Source: Flavobacterium sp.
GTDB lineage: Bacteria > Bacteroidota > Bacteroidia > Flavobacteriales > Flavobacteriaceae
DNA: 53,021 bases
Assembly (NCBI GenBank): GCA_020403245.1
Contig: JADBYA010000007.1
Coordinates: forward strand, 1-53,021
Direction: 5' to 3'
Positions 43,497 to 52,447 of the stretch are shown piece after piece. Position 1 is the first letter of the stretch; the number at the start of each line of letters is the position of its first letter. Position numbers and translations under genes: made by a program. The notes under the pieces are model-generated. The model had not been told where the DNA came from and searched no databases. It worked only from the letters and a program-made list of their open reading frames with translations.

Positions 43497-44213
43497 TTAT
43501 GCTTCTGAATGATCTTGTAGTAGATTTTTATAAACTAAACCAGCCACAACAGCTCCTAAAATTGGTGCTGCCCAAAATAACCAAACTTGCGATAAAGCTT
43601 CACCTTGCACAAATACTGCCTGAGATAAAGAACGAGCAGGATTTACAGAAGTGTTAGTTATTGGAATACTTATTAAGTGAATTAAAGTTAACGCTAAACC
43701 TATAGCAACTCCAGCAAATTTTCCATTAGCAAATTTATCTGTAGCACCAAGAATTACGATTAGAAAGAAAAATGTCAAAATGAATTCAGCCATAAATGCA
43801 GATTGCATGGAATAACCATCAGGAGAAAAAGCCCCAAAACCATTGGAAGCAAAAGCACCAGGTTTGGTATTATCAATTGCAAAACCCGCTTTCCCAGAAC
43901 AAATGGCGACTAAAGTTCCTGCAGCAGCTAATCCACCAACACATTGAGCAACAATATATGGTGCTAATTCTTTAGCTGAAAAACGACCGCTTGCCCATAA
44001 TCCAAAAGAAACTGCTGGATTAAAATGGCCCCCAGAAATGTGACCAACAGCATACGCCATAGTTAAAACAGTTAATCCAAATGCAAGTGAAACTCCAACA
44101 TATCCAATGCCATTCATGCCATCAGTGTTGTTGCTACAGGCAATAAGTGCACTACCACAACCGCCAAAGACAAGCCAATAAGTGCCAAAAAATTCAGCGA
44201 ATAATTTTCTCAT
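43497..44213 (-). CDS. aqpZ: Aquaporin Z
   Basis: 238 residues, six TM helices with two half-helices. NPA motifs at 65-67 and 191-193. The selectivity filter includes H179 and R194, the water-specific type, distinguishing it from glycerol facilitators, which have Gly and Asp equivalents. Water channel of the inner membrane. A dyad ATCAC/GTGAT lies upstream (about 44231-44248). The genes on either side are unrelated in function. Confidence 0.95.
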   Translation of the reverse strand: MRKLFAEFFGTYWLVFGGCGSALIACSNNTDGMNGIGYVGVSLAFGLTVLTMAYAVGHISGGHFNPAVSFGLWASGRFSAKELAPYIVAQCVGGLAAAGTLVAICSGKAGFAIDNTKPGAFASNGFGAFSPDGYSMQSAFMAEFILTFFFLIVILGATDKFANGKFAGVAIGLALTLIHLISIPITNTSVNPARSLSQAVFVQGEALSQVWLFWAAPILGAVVAGLVYKNLLQDHSEA

Positions 44214-44322
44214 AAGTTTTAAATTTAAATCACGTTTTTTTGTGATATGGTTATAAATTTAAAATTAAAAAAAAATGAGTTGAAGAAAATTATCGAAAAA
44301 TAAACTTATCAACAGTAAAAAA

Positions 44323-45240
44323 TTAGAATAACCTTTTTTTAACCCTAATATTCATTACAATTACTGCAATAATTATTAACAAAACACCTATCCATTGCCA
44401 AAAATTAACAGTCTCATTCAGAATAAGGAATGCCATAAAAACGGAAACTGGCAATTCAAGTGCTGCAACAATACTTCCTAATCCAATACCTGTTAATGGA
44501 AATCCTGCGTTTAATAACATAGGAGGAATAACGGTACCAAAAAGTGCAATTAAAATTCCCCATTTATAAAAAATGTCATAATTGAATGGAGTATGCTGTG
44601 TAAGTAGTGTAAAAATAAAGACAACAACCGCTCCACCTAAAAGCATGTATAAACTTCGCTGAGCTGAGGAAATAGAAGTAGCAATTTTATTTGCTGCAAA
44701 CATAGTTGTGGTAAAAGAAGCAGCAGCAAGTAATCCGAGAACAATACCTTTCCACTCAAGTTCGATTGTATTATTAAATAGATTTGTTGCCAAAGCTGTT
44801 CCGATTAAAACAATTGAAACAGATACTATTTTAATTCTAGAAGGTAACTTTTTTTCTAAAAATATTTCCAAAACAACTCCCATCCAAACGGTTTGCATTA
44901 ACAAAACGATACCAATAGAAACAGGAATGTATTGAACTGCTAAATAATAAAAAATACTTGTCATTCCAGTGGAAGTTCCCACCAACATTAATGACTTTAT
45001 TTCTTTAGATGTTGCCTTTATGACTTTATTCCCTTTTCTATTTTTTTGAAATAAATTAATAATTAGTATCAATAAAATACCAATTACAAATTGAGCCGTT
45101 ATAACTTCGGCTGGAGTATAATGAAGTCCTAGTGAACTAGTATCTGCATAAGCTAATTTTACAAAAGTAGCTAACATGCCATAACTCGTTGCGCCTAACC
45201 CCACCAAAAAAACTCCTTTCAGCACTTTATTTCCAAACAT
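44323..45240 (-). CDS. EamA/DMT-family transporter
   Basis: 305 residues from ATG 45240 (MFGNKVLKGVFLVGLGATSY); an upstream frame to 45306 would read through the promoter. Ten hydrophobic helices in two EamA repeats of five (about 7-145 and 150-300), typical of drug/metabolite exporters. The substrate cannot be inferred. Residues MLLMQTVWMGVVLEI and ALELPVSVFMAFLIL match the repeated EamA pattern. Confidence 0.9.
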   Translation of the reverse strand: MFGNKVLKGVFLVGLGATSYGMLATFVKLAYADTSSLGLHYTPAEVITAQFVIGILLILIINLFQKNRKGNKVIKATSKEIKSLMLVGTSTGMTSIFYYLAVQYIPVSIGIVLLMQTVWMGVVLEIFLEKKLPSRIKIVSVSIVLIGTALATNLFNNTIELEWKGIVLGLLAAASFTTTMFAANKIATSISSAQRSLYMLLGGAVVVFIFTLLTQHTPFNYDIFYKWGILIALFGTVIPPMLLNAGFPLTGIGLGSIVAALELPVSVFMAFLILNETVNFWQWIGVLLIIIAVIVMNIRVKKRLF

Positions 45241-45263
45241 TGGTTTCTTTTTTAAAAAGCGGA

Positions 45264-45271
45264 CAAAGATA
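45264..45271 (-). promoter_or_regulatory. Promoter -7 box TATCTTTG
   Basis: Exact TAnnTTTG on the minus strand, 23 bases before ATG 45240. Confidence 0.5.
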
Positions 45272-45303
45272 TAGAATTGAAATTGTTCTTCAGAAGTAAA
45301 AAA

Positions 45304-45333
45304 CAAAAACCGCTTCGAACAAACGAAACGGTT
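45304..45333 (-). terminator. Terminator after tRNA-Thr
   Basis: On the minus strand AACCGTTTCG pairs with CGAAGCGGTT (one G-U) around a 6-base loop, then TTTTTG. It separates the tRNA from the EamA gene downstream. Confidence 0.8.
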
Positions 45334-45342
45334 TTTTAATGG

Positions 45343-45416
45343 AGCCGGCGGAGGGACTCGAACCCACGACCTGCTGATTACAAATCAGCTGCTCTAGCCA
45401 ACTGAGCTACGCTGGC
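45343..45416 (-). tRNA. tRNA-Thr (anticodon UGU)
   Basis: 74 bases, followed by an encoded CCA (45340-45342). Anticodon arm GCTGA-TTTGTAA-TCAGC gives anticodon TGT. D-arm and T-loop (TTCGAGT) are canonical. The acceptor stem GCCAGCG with CGCCGGC has one A-C mismatch at the fourth pair, and the T-stem has one T-T opposition. Confidence 0.94.
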
Positions 45417-45431
45417 AATACTACTAGTATG

Positions 45432-45461
45432 CAAATATAAAAGTCAAATTTAATTCACCAA
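45432..45461 (-). promoter_or_regulatory. tRNA-Thr promoter
   Basis: TTG (45459-45461), 19-base spacer, TATATTTG (45432-45439) on the minus strand, 15 bases before the tRNA. Confidence 0.75.
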
Positions 45462-45480
45462 AATATTTGAGAACTTTTTT

Positions 45481-45750
45481 CTATTGAAGTGCGTTGATTT
45501 TTTCAACCAATTGATTTGCAATTTGTTCTAAATCTGCATTGATTTTTTTGAAATGCGCTTTCTTATTTTCTACTTTTTTAGCGTTCACTTTTGCAATCAA
45601 ACCATCAAAAGACTCAATAGCTTCGTCAATAATAGCGTTTGTTTTATCCGATGGTTTTCCAGAAGTCGTCATTTCATGAATATAAACCGCTTCGATAATA
45701 TCGCCTAAAACAAAGTTGATGTCTTTTTTTAAATTTTTAACACTTGGCAT
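45481..45750 (-). CDS. Small conserved hypothetical protein
   Basis: 89 residues, cytoplasmic, predicted almost entirely helical: an N-terminal VKNLKKDINFVLGDIIEAVY and a Lys/Asn-rich second half suitable for a helical hairpin or coiled coil. I do not recognise a named family, although proteins of this type are widespread in Flavobacteriaceae. It has its own full promoter and a palindromic element in its leader. The tRNA-Thr gene lies downstream in the same direction. Function unknown. Confidence 0.75.
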   Translation of the reverse strand: MPSVKNLKKDINFVLGDIIEAVYIHEMTTSGKPSDKTNAIIDEAIESFDGLIAKVNAKKVENKKAHFKKINADLEQIANQLVEKINALQ

Positions 45751-45779
45751 TTTCTTTTATTTTTAAAATTTAACTATGT

Positions 45780-45810
45780 TCCGTTCGACCTCTCGGTCTC
45801 GGGTGGTGCA
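45780..45810. repeat. Leader palindrome GACC-TCTC-GGTC with conserved arms
   Basis: Related to 39500-39533. It lies between the -7 box and the ATG of the small conserved gene, so it is transcribed as a hairpin in the 5' leader. Confidence 0.6.
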
Positions 45811-45837
45811 AAACTACATTAAATCTTTAGAATACAA
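45809..45837 (-). promoter_or_regulatory. Promoter of the small conserved gene
   Basis: TTG (45835-45837), 18-base spacer, TAGTTTTG (45809-45816) on the minus strand. It abuts the end of manA. Confidence 0.7.
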
Positions 45838-45838
45838 A

Positions 45839-46801
45839 CTACGAAATATAAATTTCTAAGATGGAAGCGCTACCAGACAATTCAAAATCAGTTAAAGCTG
45901 CAGGAATTAAGACCGTATCTCCTTTTTTATAACTATACCTTTCTTTATCAAACATAAGTTGGAAGTCTCCCTCTACGCACATAAAAACGGTAAATGAAGT
46001 TTGGTTTTTATTAACTTGATTTTTTCCGTCAAGCGGAATAAAATTCGTTGTAAAGTACTTGCAGTTGACTACTTCATTGGAAACGTTTTCTACTTTAGCA
46101 TATTCTTTTTGCGCATTAACTGTTTCATAATTGATGGCTTCTAATGACAAATCTACGTGAAGTTCGCGTGTATTTCCATTGGCATCCACACGGTCAAAAT
46201 CATAAATACGATAGGTTACATCCGATGTCTGTTGGATTTCAGCTATAACAATTCCTGCACCAATAGCATGAATAGTTCCCGTTTCTAATAAAAAAACGTC
46301 GCCTTGTTTTACCTTTTTAGTATCCAGAATATCAACAATTGTTTTATTATTTATATGTTTCAAATACTCTTCTGGTGTAGACTTTTCCTTAAACCCTACA
46401 ATCAAACTAGCATCGGCATCGGCTTGCATCACATACCACATTTCTGTTTTACCAAACGAATTGTGCCGTTTTTTAGCTAACTCGTCGTTGGGATGTAATT
46501 GTATGGATAAATCTTCGCGAGCATCAAGGTATTTGAACAATAAAGGAAATTGTTTGCCAAATTGTGCATAAACATTAGTTCCTATAATAGCTTCTGAAAA
46601 TTCGTTTATCAAATCGTTAAGTGATTTTCCTTTATAAACTCCATTGGAAACAACACTTATGTCATTTTCAACCGTCGAAATTTCCCAACTTTCGCCAGTA
46701 ATATTGGATAATATAGGTTTGTTGAGATATGTTTTTAATTTGGTTCCACCCCAAATTCGTTCTTTTAAAATAGGTTCAAACTGTAAAGGATATAGTTTCA
46801 T
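45839..46801 (-). CDS. manA: Class I mannose-6-phosphate isomerase
   Basis: 320 residues from ATG 46801 (MKLYPLQFEPILKERIWGG). Zinc-dependent isomerase interconverting mannose-6-phosphate and fructose-6-phosphate. Seen: the LSIQLHPND metal site, GKTEMWYV, and the cupin strand GDVFLLETGTIHAIGAG with the active-site His. Short class-I form as in Bacillus and Bacteroidota. It begins 23 bases after the stop of the peroxiredoxin gene, in the same direction, so it is likely last in the operon. Confidence 0.92.
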   Translation of the reverse strand: MKLYPLQFEPILKERIWGGTKLKTYLNKPILSNITGESWEISTVENDISVVSNGVYKGKSLNDLINEFSEAIIGTNVYAQFGKQFPLLFKYLDAREDLSIQLHPNDELAKKRHNSFGKTEMWYVMQADADASLIVGFKEKSTPEEYLKHINNKTIVDILDTKKVKQGDVFLLETGTIHAIGAGIVIAEIQQTSDVTYRIYDFDRVDANGNTRELHVDLSLEAINYETVNAQKEYAKVENVSNEVVNCKYFTTNFIPLDGKNQVNKNQTSFTVFMCVEGDFQLMFDKERYSYKKGDTVLIPAALTDFELSGSASILEIYIS

Positions 46802-46824
46802 TTGGAATGAATTATTAAGCAAAC

Positions 46825-47274
46825 TTATAATGTTTTTAAAACCTTGAGCGCTTTTGTGATATGAATTTTTGCCAAAGTAGAATCAAAAACAAATTGCACT
46901 ATCCCATTTTTATCAATAACATAGGTGGCTCTTCCGGGAAGCAACCCTAAGAAATCGTTGGGAACACCAAATGCGGTTCTGATTTTTTTGTTTGTATCAG
47001 AAAGTAAAATAAAAGGAAGTTTATACCTTGAGGCAAATTTTTTATGCGATGATAAACTGTCACTGCTAATACCGATAACTTCTGCTCCTAATGCTTTAAA
47101 ATCTTCGTATTGGTCTCGAAAAGTACACGCCTGAATGGTACATCCTGGGGTGTCATCTTTTGGATAGAAATAAATTACCATGGGCTGTCTTATATAATCC
47201 CGAACTTCAAAAGAATTTCCATTACTATCCACTGCAGAAAAAAGTGGAATTTTATCGCCTACTTGCAGTGCCAT
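46825..47274 (-). CDS. bcp: Thioredoxin-dependent peroxiredoxin (BCP family)
   Basis: 149 residues. Reduces hydrogen and alkyl peroxides using thioredoxin. The motif PKDDTPGCTIQAC gives peroxidatic Cys45 with a possible resolving Cys50, as in E. coli BCP. The fold ends with GRATYVIDKNGIVQFVFDS. The ATG overlaps the stop of queD by one base (TAATG), so translation is coupled. Confidence 0.93.
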   Translation of the reverse strand: MALQVGDKIPLFSAVDSNGNSFEVRDYIRQPMVIYFYPKDDTPGCTIQACTFRDQYEDFKALGAEVIGISSDSLSSHKKFASRYKLPFILLSDTNKKIRTAFGVPNDFLGLLPGRATYVIDKNGIVQFVFDSTLAKIHITKALKVLKTL

Positions 47275-47684
47275 TATTCGCCTTTATAAGTTACAAAATT
47301 TCGAGGAGTTTCATAAAGAACAACTTCTAAATCTTTATTTGTATCAATATGTTTTCTGAGTTTTTGCCAAATAACCACCGCAATATTTTCGGCTGTTGGG
47401 TTTAAATCAGAAAAATCAGGAACATCAATATTTAAATTTTTATGGTCGAAAGCATTCTCGATGTGCTCTTTAATTAAATCGGCTAGGATTTTTACATCCA
47501 TTACAAAACCTGTTTCTTGATCAATTTCTCCTGTAACCGAAACGATGAGTTCATAATTATGACCATGAAAATTGGGATTATTGCACTTTCCAAAAACGAC
47601 ATCGTTTTTTTCCATCGACCAATCTTTTCGATACAATCGATGGGCTGCGTTGAAATGTGCCTTTCTTGATACGGTTACTCTCAT
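47274..47684 (-). CDS. queD: 6-carboxytetrahydropterin synthase QueD / 6-pyruvoyl-tetrahydropterin synthase-like
   Basis: 136 residues. Converts dihydroneopterin triphosphate in the queuosine pathway. Zinc ligands H15 (NAAHRLYR), H40 and H42 (HGH) and candidate catalytic Cys34 are present. The C-terminal FVTYKGE carries the family's substrate-binding Glu. PTPS of the pterin pathway is the alternative; length and motif layout favour QueD. Overlaps bcp. 97 bases separate it from idi. Confidence 0.9.
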   Translation of the reverse strand: MRVTVSRKAHFNAAHRLYRKDWSMEKNDVVFGKCNNPNFHGHNYELIVSVTGEIDQETGFVMDVKILADLIKEHIENAFDHKNLNIDVPDFSDLNPTAENIAVVIWQKLRKHIDTNKDLEVVLYETPRNFVTYKGE

Positions 47685-47781
47685 AGTGATTATAGATTTC
47701 TGATTGTCGATTTAAGATTATTGATTGTGAATAGGTGATTGTTTTTTAAATTAGGAAATCTGAATTCAAAATTCAGCAATC

Positions 47782-48309
47782 TTATATCTTATGGTCTTCA
47801 AGATAATGATAAAATTCGTCAAAAATAATTTTAAACCAAACGGTGTAAATATCAGGATTTTGAATCATATCTTGACGCACTTCTTCAATACACATCCATT
47901 TCCAGCTTTCTACTTCATCTGAATTAATCACTGGTTCATCATCATAACGCCCAATCATCACATGATCCAATTCATGCTCGGTTAGTCCGTTGTCAAAAGG
48001 CGCTTTATAGATAAAATGAAACAGTTCTTTTAACTCAGTTATAAAACCCATTTCTTCAAACAATCGTCGTGTTCCTGCTTGAATATTGGTTTCTCCTTCT
48101 CGCTGATGACTGCAACAGGTGTTTGTCCATAGCAATGGCGAATGGTATTTTTGATGGGCGCGCTGTTGTAGCATGATTTCGTTGTTTTTATTTAACACAA
48201 AAACCGAAAAAGCACGATGCAGAACCGCCTTTTCATGCGCTTCTATTTTGTTCATTAACCCGATAGGTTCATCTTGTTCATTAACCAAGATTACTTTTTC
48301 TTCAGCCAT
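47782..48309 (-). CDS. idi: Isopentenyl-diphosphate delta-isomerase (type 1)
   Basis: 175 residues. Interconverts IPP and DMAPP for isoprenoid (menaquinone, carotenoid) synthesis. Seen: Nudix-like core with catalytic Cys in TNTCCSH (C65 or C66), metal His31, His68 and Nudix box REGETNIQAGTRRLFEEMG. First gene of the idi-queD-bcp-manA string. Its leader carries a palindromic repeat. Confidence 0.94.
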   Translation of the reverse strand: MAEEKVILVNEQDEPIGLMNKIEAHEKAVLHRAFSVFVLNKNNEIMLQQRAHQKYHSPLLWTNTCCSHQREGETNIQAGTRRLFEEMGFITELKELFHFIYKAPFDNGLTEHELDHVMIGRYDDEPVINSDEVESWKWMCIEEVRQDMIQNPDIYTVWFKIIFDEFYHYLEDHKI

Positions 48310-48323
48310 AACTTATTCTATTT

Positions 48324-48347
48324 GTCACCCTGAGCGAAGTCGAAGGG
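48324..48347. repeat. Leader repeat CACCCTGAGCGAAGTCGAAGGG
   Basis: Imperfect palindrome located exactly between the idi -7 box and the ATG. It belongs to the dispersed family containing TCGACNNNGCTCAG. A distant relative is at 49669-49720. Confidence 0.75.
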
Positions 48348-48355
48348 CAAAAGTA
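48348..48355 (-). promoter_or_regulatory. idi promoter -7 box TACTTTTG
   Basis: Exact TAnnTTTG on the minus strand, 38 bases before ATG 48309, directly abutting the repeat. Confidence 0.55.
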
Positions 48356-48436
48356 CAAAAAAAATACGGCGACCATAATTAAACTACTCTAACAACCGTT
48401 AAACTTTCCTTAAATCACTGCAATTTGTAGTCTAAC

Positions 48437-48470
48437 TTACATTTTGACACAAAAATGTAATGTAAATTTG
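48437..48470 (+). promoter_or_regulatory. Operator-like dyad overlapping the msrBA promoter
   Basis: TTACATTTT (48437-48445), 6 bases, AAAATGTAA (48452-48460), a perfect 9-base dyad. Its left half contains TTG (48444-48446), 16 bases before TAAATTTG (48463-48470), a promoter directed at msrBA. A regulator bound here would cover the -33 element. The ATG is 75 bases downstream. Confidence 0.55.
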
Positions 48471-48544
48471 TATTATATTTATAAACCATAATGTCACTGA
48501 ATATAAACCGAATGTCAACTTGATATTCTACATTTATTACCAAT

Positions 48545-49645
48545 ATGCGAAAATCCATTTTTAATTATTTCCTTTTGTTCCCAATGTTTCTTTTTAATGC
48601 TTGCGGACAAAACAACAAAACACAAAATAAAAAAACGAATACCACTACTATGGAAAATGTAATTTCTAAACCTGAAAACCCTTATTACTCTAATACCGAT
48701 ACACAAAAACTAAATGTTTCCGATGTGGAATGGAAAAAAGTATTGTCACCCGATTTGTATGCTGTTGCTCGAGAAGCCGATACCGAAAGGGCTTTTACAG
48801 GAACTATGTGGAAATCGGACACCAAAGGAACCTATTATTGTGCCGCTTGTGGATTAAAACTTTTCAAATCAGAACAAAAATTTGTAAGTAGTTGTGGTTG
48901 GCCAAGTTTCTTTGAACAAGACAATAAAAATAGTGTCGTTTTTAAAGAAGATAATTCTTATGGCATGAAGCGTACCGAAGCACTTTGCGGCAGATGCAAC
49001 AGTCATTTGGGACATCTTTTTGATGATGGTCCAGAGCCAACTGGAAAACGCTATTGCATGAATGCCATTTCCTTGGATTTTGTTCCAGAAGGAGTTACCT
49101 CAACTACAGGAAATTTGGAAACTATTGTACTTGGTGGTGGTTGTTTTTGGTGTGTGGAAGCCGTTTACGAAAACTTGGAGGGTGTAAAAAGTGTCTATTC
49201 AGGTTATGCAGGCGGAACCGTTGAAAATCCAAGTTATGAAGAAGTTTGTACTGGTAGAACTGGTGCTGCTGAAGTAGTTGAAATTACGTATGATAAAACC
49301 AAAACCAACTTGGACGAAATATTCCAAGTTTTCTTTACCGTACATGACCCAACCACATTGAATAGACAAGGTGCCGATGTGGGCACACAATACCGTTCTG
49401 CCATTTTTTATAAAAATGAAAATGAGAAAAAAGTAGCTGAGAGTTTAATTGCAGCGTTAAATGAAAAAGTTTTTTCTAACAAAATTGTAACCACACTCGA
49501 ACCATTGCAGAAATTCTACAAAGCGGAATCCTATCATCAAGGGTATTATCAAAACAATAAAAACCAACCTTATTGCCAAATGGTCATTCAACCGAAGCTT
49601 GAAAAATTCGAGAAAGTATTTAAAGAAAGATTGAAAAAGAAATAG
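48545..49645 (+). CDS. msrBA: Lipoprotein MsrB-MsrA fusion (peptide methionine sulfoxide reductase)
   Basis: 366 residues. Repairs both R- and S-methionine sulfoxide. Lipobox FNAC with Cys20, so it is anchored in the envelope. MsrB domain (about 55-185): zinc cysteines C99, C102, C148, C151, catalytic C171 in RYCMNA, and C117. MsrA domain (about 193-360): catalytic C200 and C203 in GGCFWC. The order B-A is the reverse of the PilB-type A-B fusion. The RYCMNA motif varies from the common RYCIN. Electron donor not visible nearby. Confidence 0.93.
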   Translation: MRKSIFNYFLLFPMFLFNACGQNNKTQNKKTNTTTMENVISKPENPYYSNTDTQKLNVSDVEWKKVLSPDLYAVAREADTERAFTGTMWKSDTKGTYYCAACGLKLFKSEQKFVSSCGWPSFFEQDNKNSVVFKEDNSYGMKRTEALCGRCNSHLGHLFDDGPEPTGKRYCMNAISLDFVPEGVTSTTGNLETIVLGGGCFWCVEAVYENLEGVKSVYSGYAGGTVENPSYEEVCTGRTGAAEVVEITYDKTKTNLDEIFQVFFTVHDPTTLNRQGADVGTQYRSAIFYKNENEKKVAESLIAALNEKVFSNKIVTTLEPLQKFYKAESYHQGYYQNNKNQPYCQMVIQPKLEKFEKVFKERLKKK

Positions 49646-49668
49646 AAAATCAATTAAACCTCAATTTC

Positions 49669-49720
49669 AGTCTGATCTTGTCGAAGACCATATAAAAAGA
49701 CACTTCGACAAGCTCAGTGT
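49669..49720. repeat. Imperfect inverted repeat with CTTGTCGAAG core between convergent genes
   Basis: 49669-49688 mirrors 49701-49720 at 15 of 20 positions including the full 10-base core. It lies between msrBA and gapN stop codons, where it can act as a bidirectional terminator. Same family as the idi leader repeat. Confidence 0.65.
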
Positions 49721-49742
49721 GATAAATTGGAATAAATTGGAA

Positions 49743-51323
49743 CTACAAAATATAATCGGTATTGATAAAGTTAGACTCCTTGCTGTTCAATAACGCTTGT
49801 AGGATTTCATTATTATAGGCATTGTCTTTAGACGCTACAAACGTTCGAATGGAGAACGAGCGCAATGCATCATGAATACTCAAGGTTCCCACAGCAGAGT
49901 CTTTTCTTCCGGTAAACGGATACACATCGGGTCCGCGCTGACAAGAACTATTCAAATTCACGCGACAAACCAAATTGACCAAAGTATCAATTAGTGGCGC
50001 AATGGTTTTGATATCTCTACCAAACAAACTCACTTGTTGTCCATAGTTAGACTCTGCCATATCATTCAATGGCTCTTGTATGTCTTTGAACGTCAAAATA
50101 GGAATTACAGGACCAAATTGCTCTTCGTGATACACACGCATTTCTTTATTAATTGGAAACAAAACCGCTGGGAAAATATAGTTTTCTGTGCGTTCTCCTC
50201 CTTTGGCATTAATTACTCTAGCGCCTTTTGCAGTGGCATCGTCAATGAGTTCTTGGATATAATTAGGTTTTTCAATTTCAGGCAATGGTGTTAAGGAAAC
50301 GCCTTTTTCCCAGGGATTTCCAAATGGCAAAGCATCTACTTTTTCTGCAAATCGCTTGTTAAATTCTTCGGCAATAGACTCATGAACATATAGAATTTTG
50401 AGTGCTGTGCAACGCTGTCCATTGAAAGATAGTGTTCCCATAATACATTCTTGAATAGCCAAATCTAAATCGGCATCAGGAAGAATAATCGCTGGATTTT
50501 TGGCTTCCAATCCTAAAATCAAACGCAAACGGTTTTTATTAGGATGCTGGTCTTGCAAAGCAATAGCTGATTTACTATTTCCTATTAAAGCTAAAATATC
50601 TATTTTCCCCGATTTCATTATCGGCGAAGCTACGTCTCTGCCCCTACCATAAACAATATTAATAACACCTTTTGGAAAACTATTTCTAAACGCTTCGAGC
50701 AATGGCGAAATCAATAAAACGCCATGTTTTGCGGGTTTAAAAATGACTGTATTTCCCATGATAATAGCAGGTATCAATAATGAAAACGTTTCATTCAACG
50801 GGTAATTATAGGGACCAAGACACAGCACAACGCCAAGCGGACCTCGACGTACCATAGCGTTCACTCCTTGACTTTTGGAAAAACGAGCACTATTTCGGTC
50901 CAATTGTTTGTAATCTTCAATGGTATCGTAAATGTATTCGACGGTTCGGTCAAATTCTTTTTCCGAATCGCCTAACGATTTTCCTATTTCCCACATCAAA
51001 TAGTTCACTACTTCGCCGCGTGCGACCTTCATTTGAGTAACAAAATGCTCCATGCATTTGATGCGGTCTATGACTTTCATAGTGGGCCAAATGCCTTGTC
51101 CTTTGTCATAAGCAGCCACAGCGGATTGAACTACTTCATCAGCGGCTGTTTCCCCCATTGTTGGAATGGTTCCTAAAAAAGTGGGTGAATATTTCTCGGA
51201 AGAGGAAATGGTGGAATACACTTCGGATGTTTCTCCTGTCCATTTTTTTAATTCGCCGTTGACTAAATAAGTATCCTGATGTAATAATTTGGTAATTTGA
51301 AATTCGGAGGGTATTGAATTCAT
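49743..51323 (-). CDS. gapN: NADP-dependent glyceraldehyde-3-phosphate dehydrogenase, GapN-type
   Basis: 526 residues. Non-phosphorylating enzyme of the aldehyde dehydrogenase superfamily that makes 3-phosphoglycerate and NADPH. Catalytic Cys305 in NGQRCTA and general-base Glu273 in GLEAKNP are present. Cofactor-binding [14 protein letters not shown] matches NADP use. The [11 protein letters not shown] and [13 protein letters not shown] motifs favour GapN over other aldehyde dehydrogenases. A short N-terminal extension of about 25 residues is typical of Bacteroidota members. Confidence 0.88.
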   Translation of the reverse strand: MNSIPSEFQITKLLHQDTYLVNGELKKWTGETSEVYSTISSSEKYSPTFLGTIPTMGETAADEVVQSAVAAYDKGQGIWPTMKVIDRIKCMEHFVTQMKVARGEVVNYLMWEIGKSLGDSEKEFDRTVEYIYDTIEDYKQLDRNSARFSKSQGVNAMVRRGPLGVVLCLGPYNYPLNETFSLLIPAIIMGNTVIFKPAKHGVLLISPLLEAFRNSFPKGVINIVYGRGRDVASPIMKSGKIDILALIGNSKSAIALQDQHPNKNRLRLILGLEAKNPAIILPDADLDLAIQECIMGTLSFNGQRCTALKILYVHESIAEEFNKRFAEKVDALPFGNPWEKGVSLTPLPEIEKPNYIQELIDDATAKGARVINAKGGERTENYIFPAVLFPINKEMRVYHEEQFGPVIPILTFKDIQEPLNDMAESNYGQQVSLFGRDIKTIAPLIDTLVNLVCRVNLNSSCQRGPDVYPFTGRKDSAVGTLSIHDALRSFSIRTFVASKDNAYNNEILQALLNSKESNFINTDYIL

Positions 51324-51548
51324 TTAGTAGTATTAAGTTAATTTGAAAGTTCTATAATTGAGTGATTTGTTTGATAAAAAGTTCTAATTTGTATATTTAG
51401 TATTGATAATTTGGTTTAAGTTGAAATTAAAACATATATTACCAGTTGTTAATCTATTAAAAACCAAAACAATTGTAAATTTACAAATTAAAATTAAAGA
51501 ATATTGTTTATTTTTTTTTAATTTTAATTAAACAAAAAAACTGAACTG
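51324..51548. other. AT-rich divergent promoter region
   Basis: It holds the perfect 14-base palindrome TTGTAAATTTACAA (51473-51486), a candidate operator, 63 bases before the membrane-protein start and 150 bases before gapN. I see no gene. Confidence 0.45.
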
Positions 51549-52433
51549 TTGAATAAAGTAGTAGCATCTTTTTATAATTCATTCTTATCTGAAAAAGTAA
51601 AAGAAAAAAGTGAAGTCATTATAGTATATATAGCTATTTTGAGTTTTATTTTGCATTTACTTTTAATTGGCTTGGTAAATTTAGATTTTATCTCAGTGAC
51701 TGATCATTCAAAATTATTGAGTAATCCGATTTCTGCTATTTATACACCATTTTCATTTATACTTATTTATGAAGTATACCTATTGTTATATTATCTACCC
51801 AAGTCAACCTCAATATATATTGGCAAACAGTATGAAATTATTTCTTTGATTGTAATCAGAAGGATATTTAAAGATTTATCTAATTTGGAAGTTTCGTTAA
51901 ATTGGTTTTCAATAAAGAATGATCTTTTATTCACAGCTGACCTGTTGGCAATTGTACTTCTATTTTTCTTGATTTATATCTATTACAAATTGGTAAAAAA
52001 CAGCAAAGTTGAAAAAGCAGAAATTATGACACCTGCGATTTCAAAATTCATATCATTAAAAAAAGCAATAGCTACTTGTTTGGTTCCTGTTTTCCTTGTT
52101 TTGTCAGTATTCAGTTTGGGTCATTGGTTTTATGAAAGTTTCTTTTCATTCAGCAAAATTGTTACAGATATAAAAGACATCAACAAAATATTCTTCGACG
52201 ATTTCTTTACCATACTCATTCTTGTTGATGTACTGCTGTTGTTATTTTCGTTTTTACATTCAGACAAATTCAACATTGTCATCCGAAATTCTGGCTTTAT
52301 TATTTCTACGATATTGATAAAATTATCATTCAGCACCGAAGGAATAATGAACATTGTGCTCATTGTAACAGCTGTTGTTTTTGGGGTTGCTTTATTAAAA
52401 ATTCATAATTTGTTTGACAAAATAGAAAAGTAA
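51549..52433 (+). CDS. Six-TM conserved membrane protein of unknown function
   Basis: 294 residues. Start is TTG 51549, as no ATG precedes the first helix. About six TM segments (near 23-43, 62-84, 118-142, 170-192, 216-240, 262-285) separated by short charged loops; no catalytic motif, Cys pair or His cluster. It is possibly an accessory protein to respiratory or light-responsive chains, as no domain is recognisable. The gene has its own promoter region and ends 14 bases before the truncated oxidoreductase on the other strand. Confidence 0.7.
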   Translation: MNKVVASFYNSFLSEKVKEKSEVIIVYIAILSFILHLLLIGLVNLDFISVTDHSKLLSNPISAIYTPFSFILIYEVYLLLYYLPKSTSIYIGKQYEIISLIVIRRIFKDLSNLEVSLNWFSIKNDLLFTADLLAIVLLFFLIYIYYKLVKNSKVEKAEIMTPAISKFISLKKAIATCLVPVFLVLSVFSLGHWFYESFFSFSKIVTDIKDINKIFFDDFFTILILVDVLLLLFSFLHSDKFNIVIRNSGFIISTILIKLSFSTEGIMNIVLIVTAVVFGVALLKIHNLFDKIEK

Positions 52434-52447
52434 AACAAATCACTACT

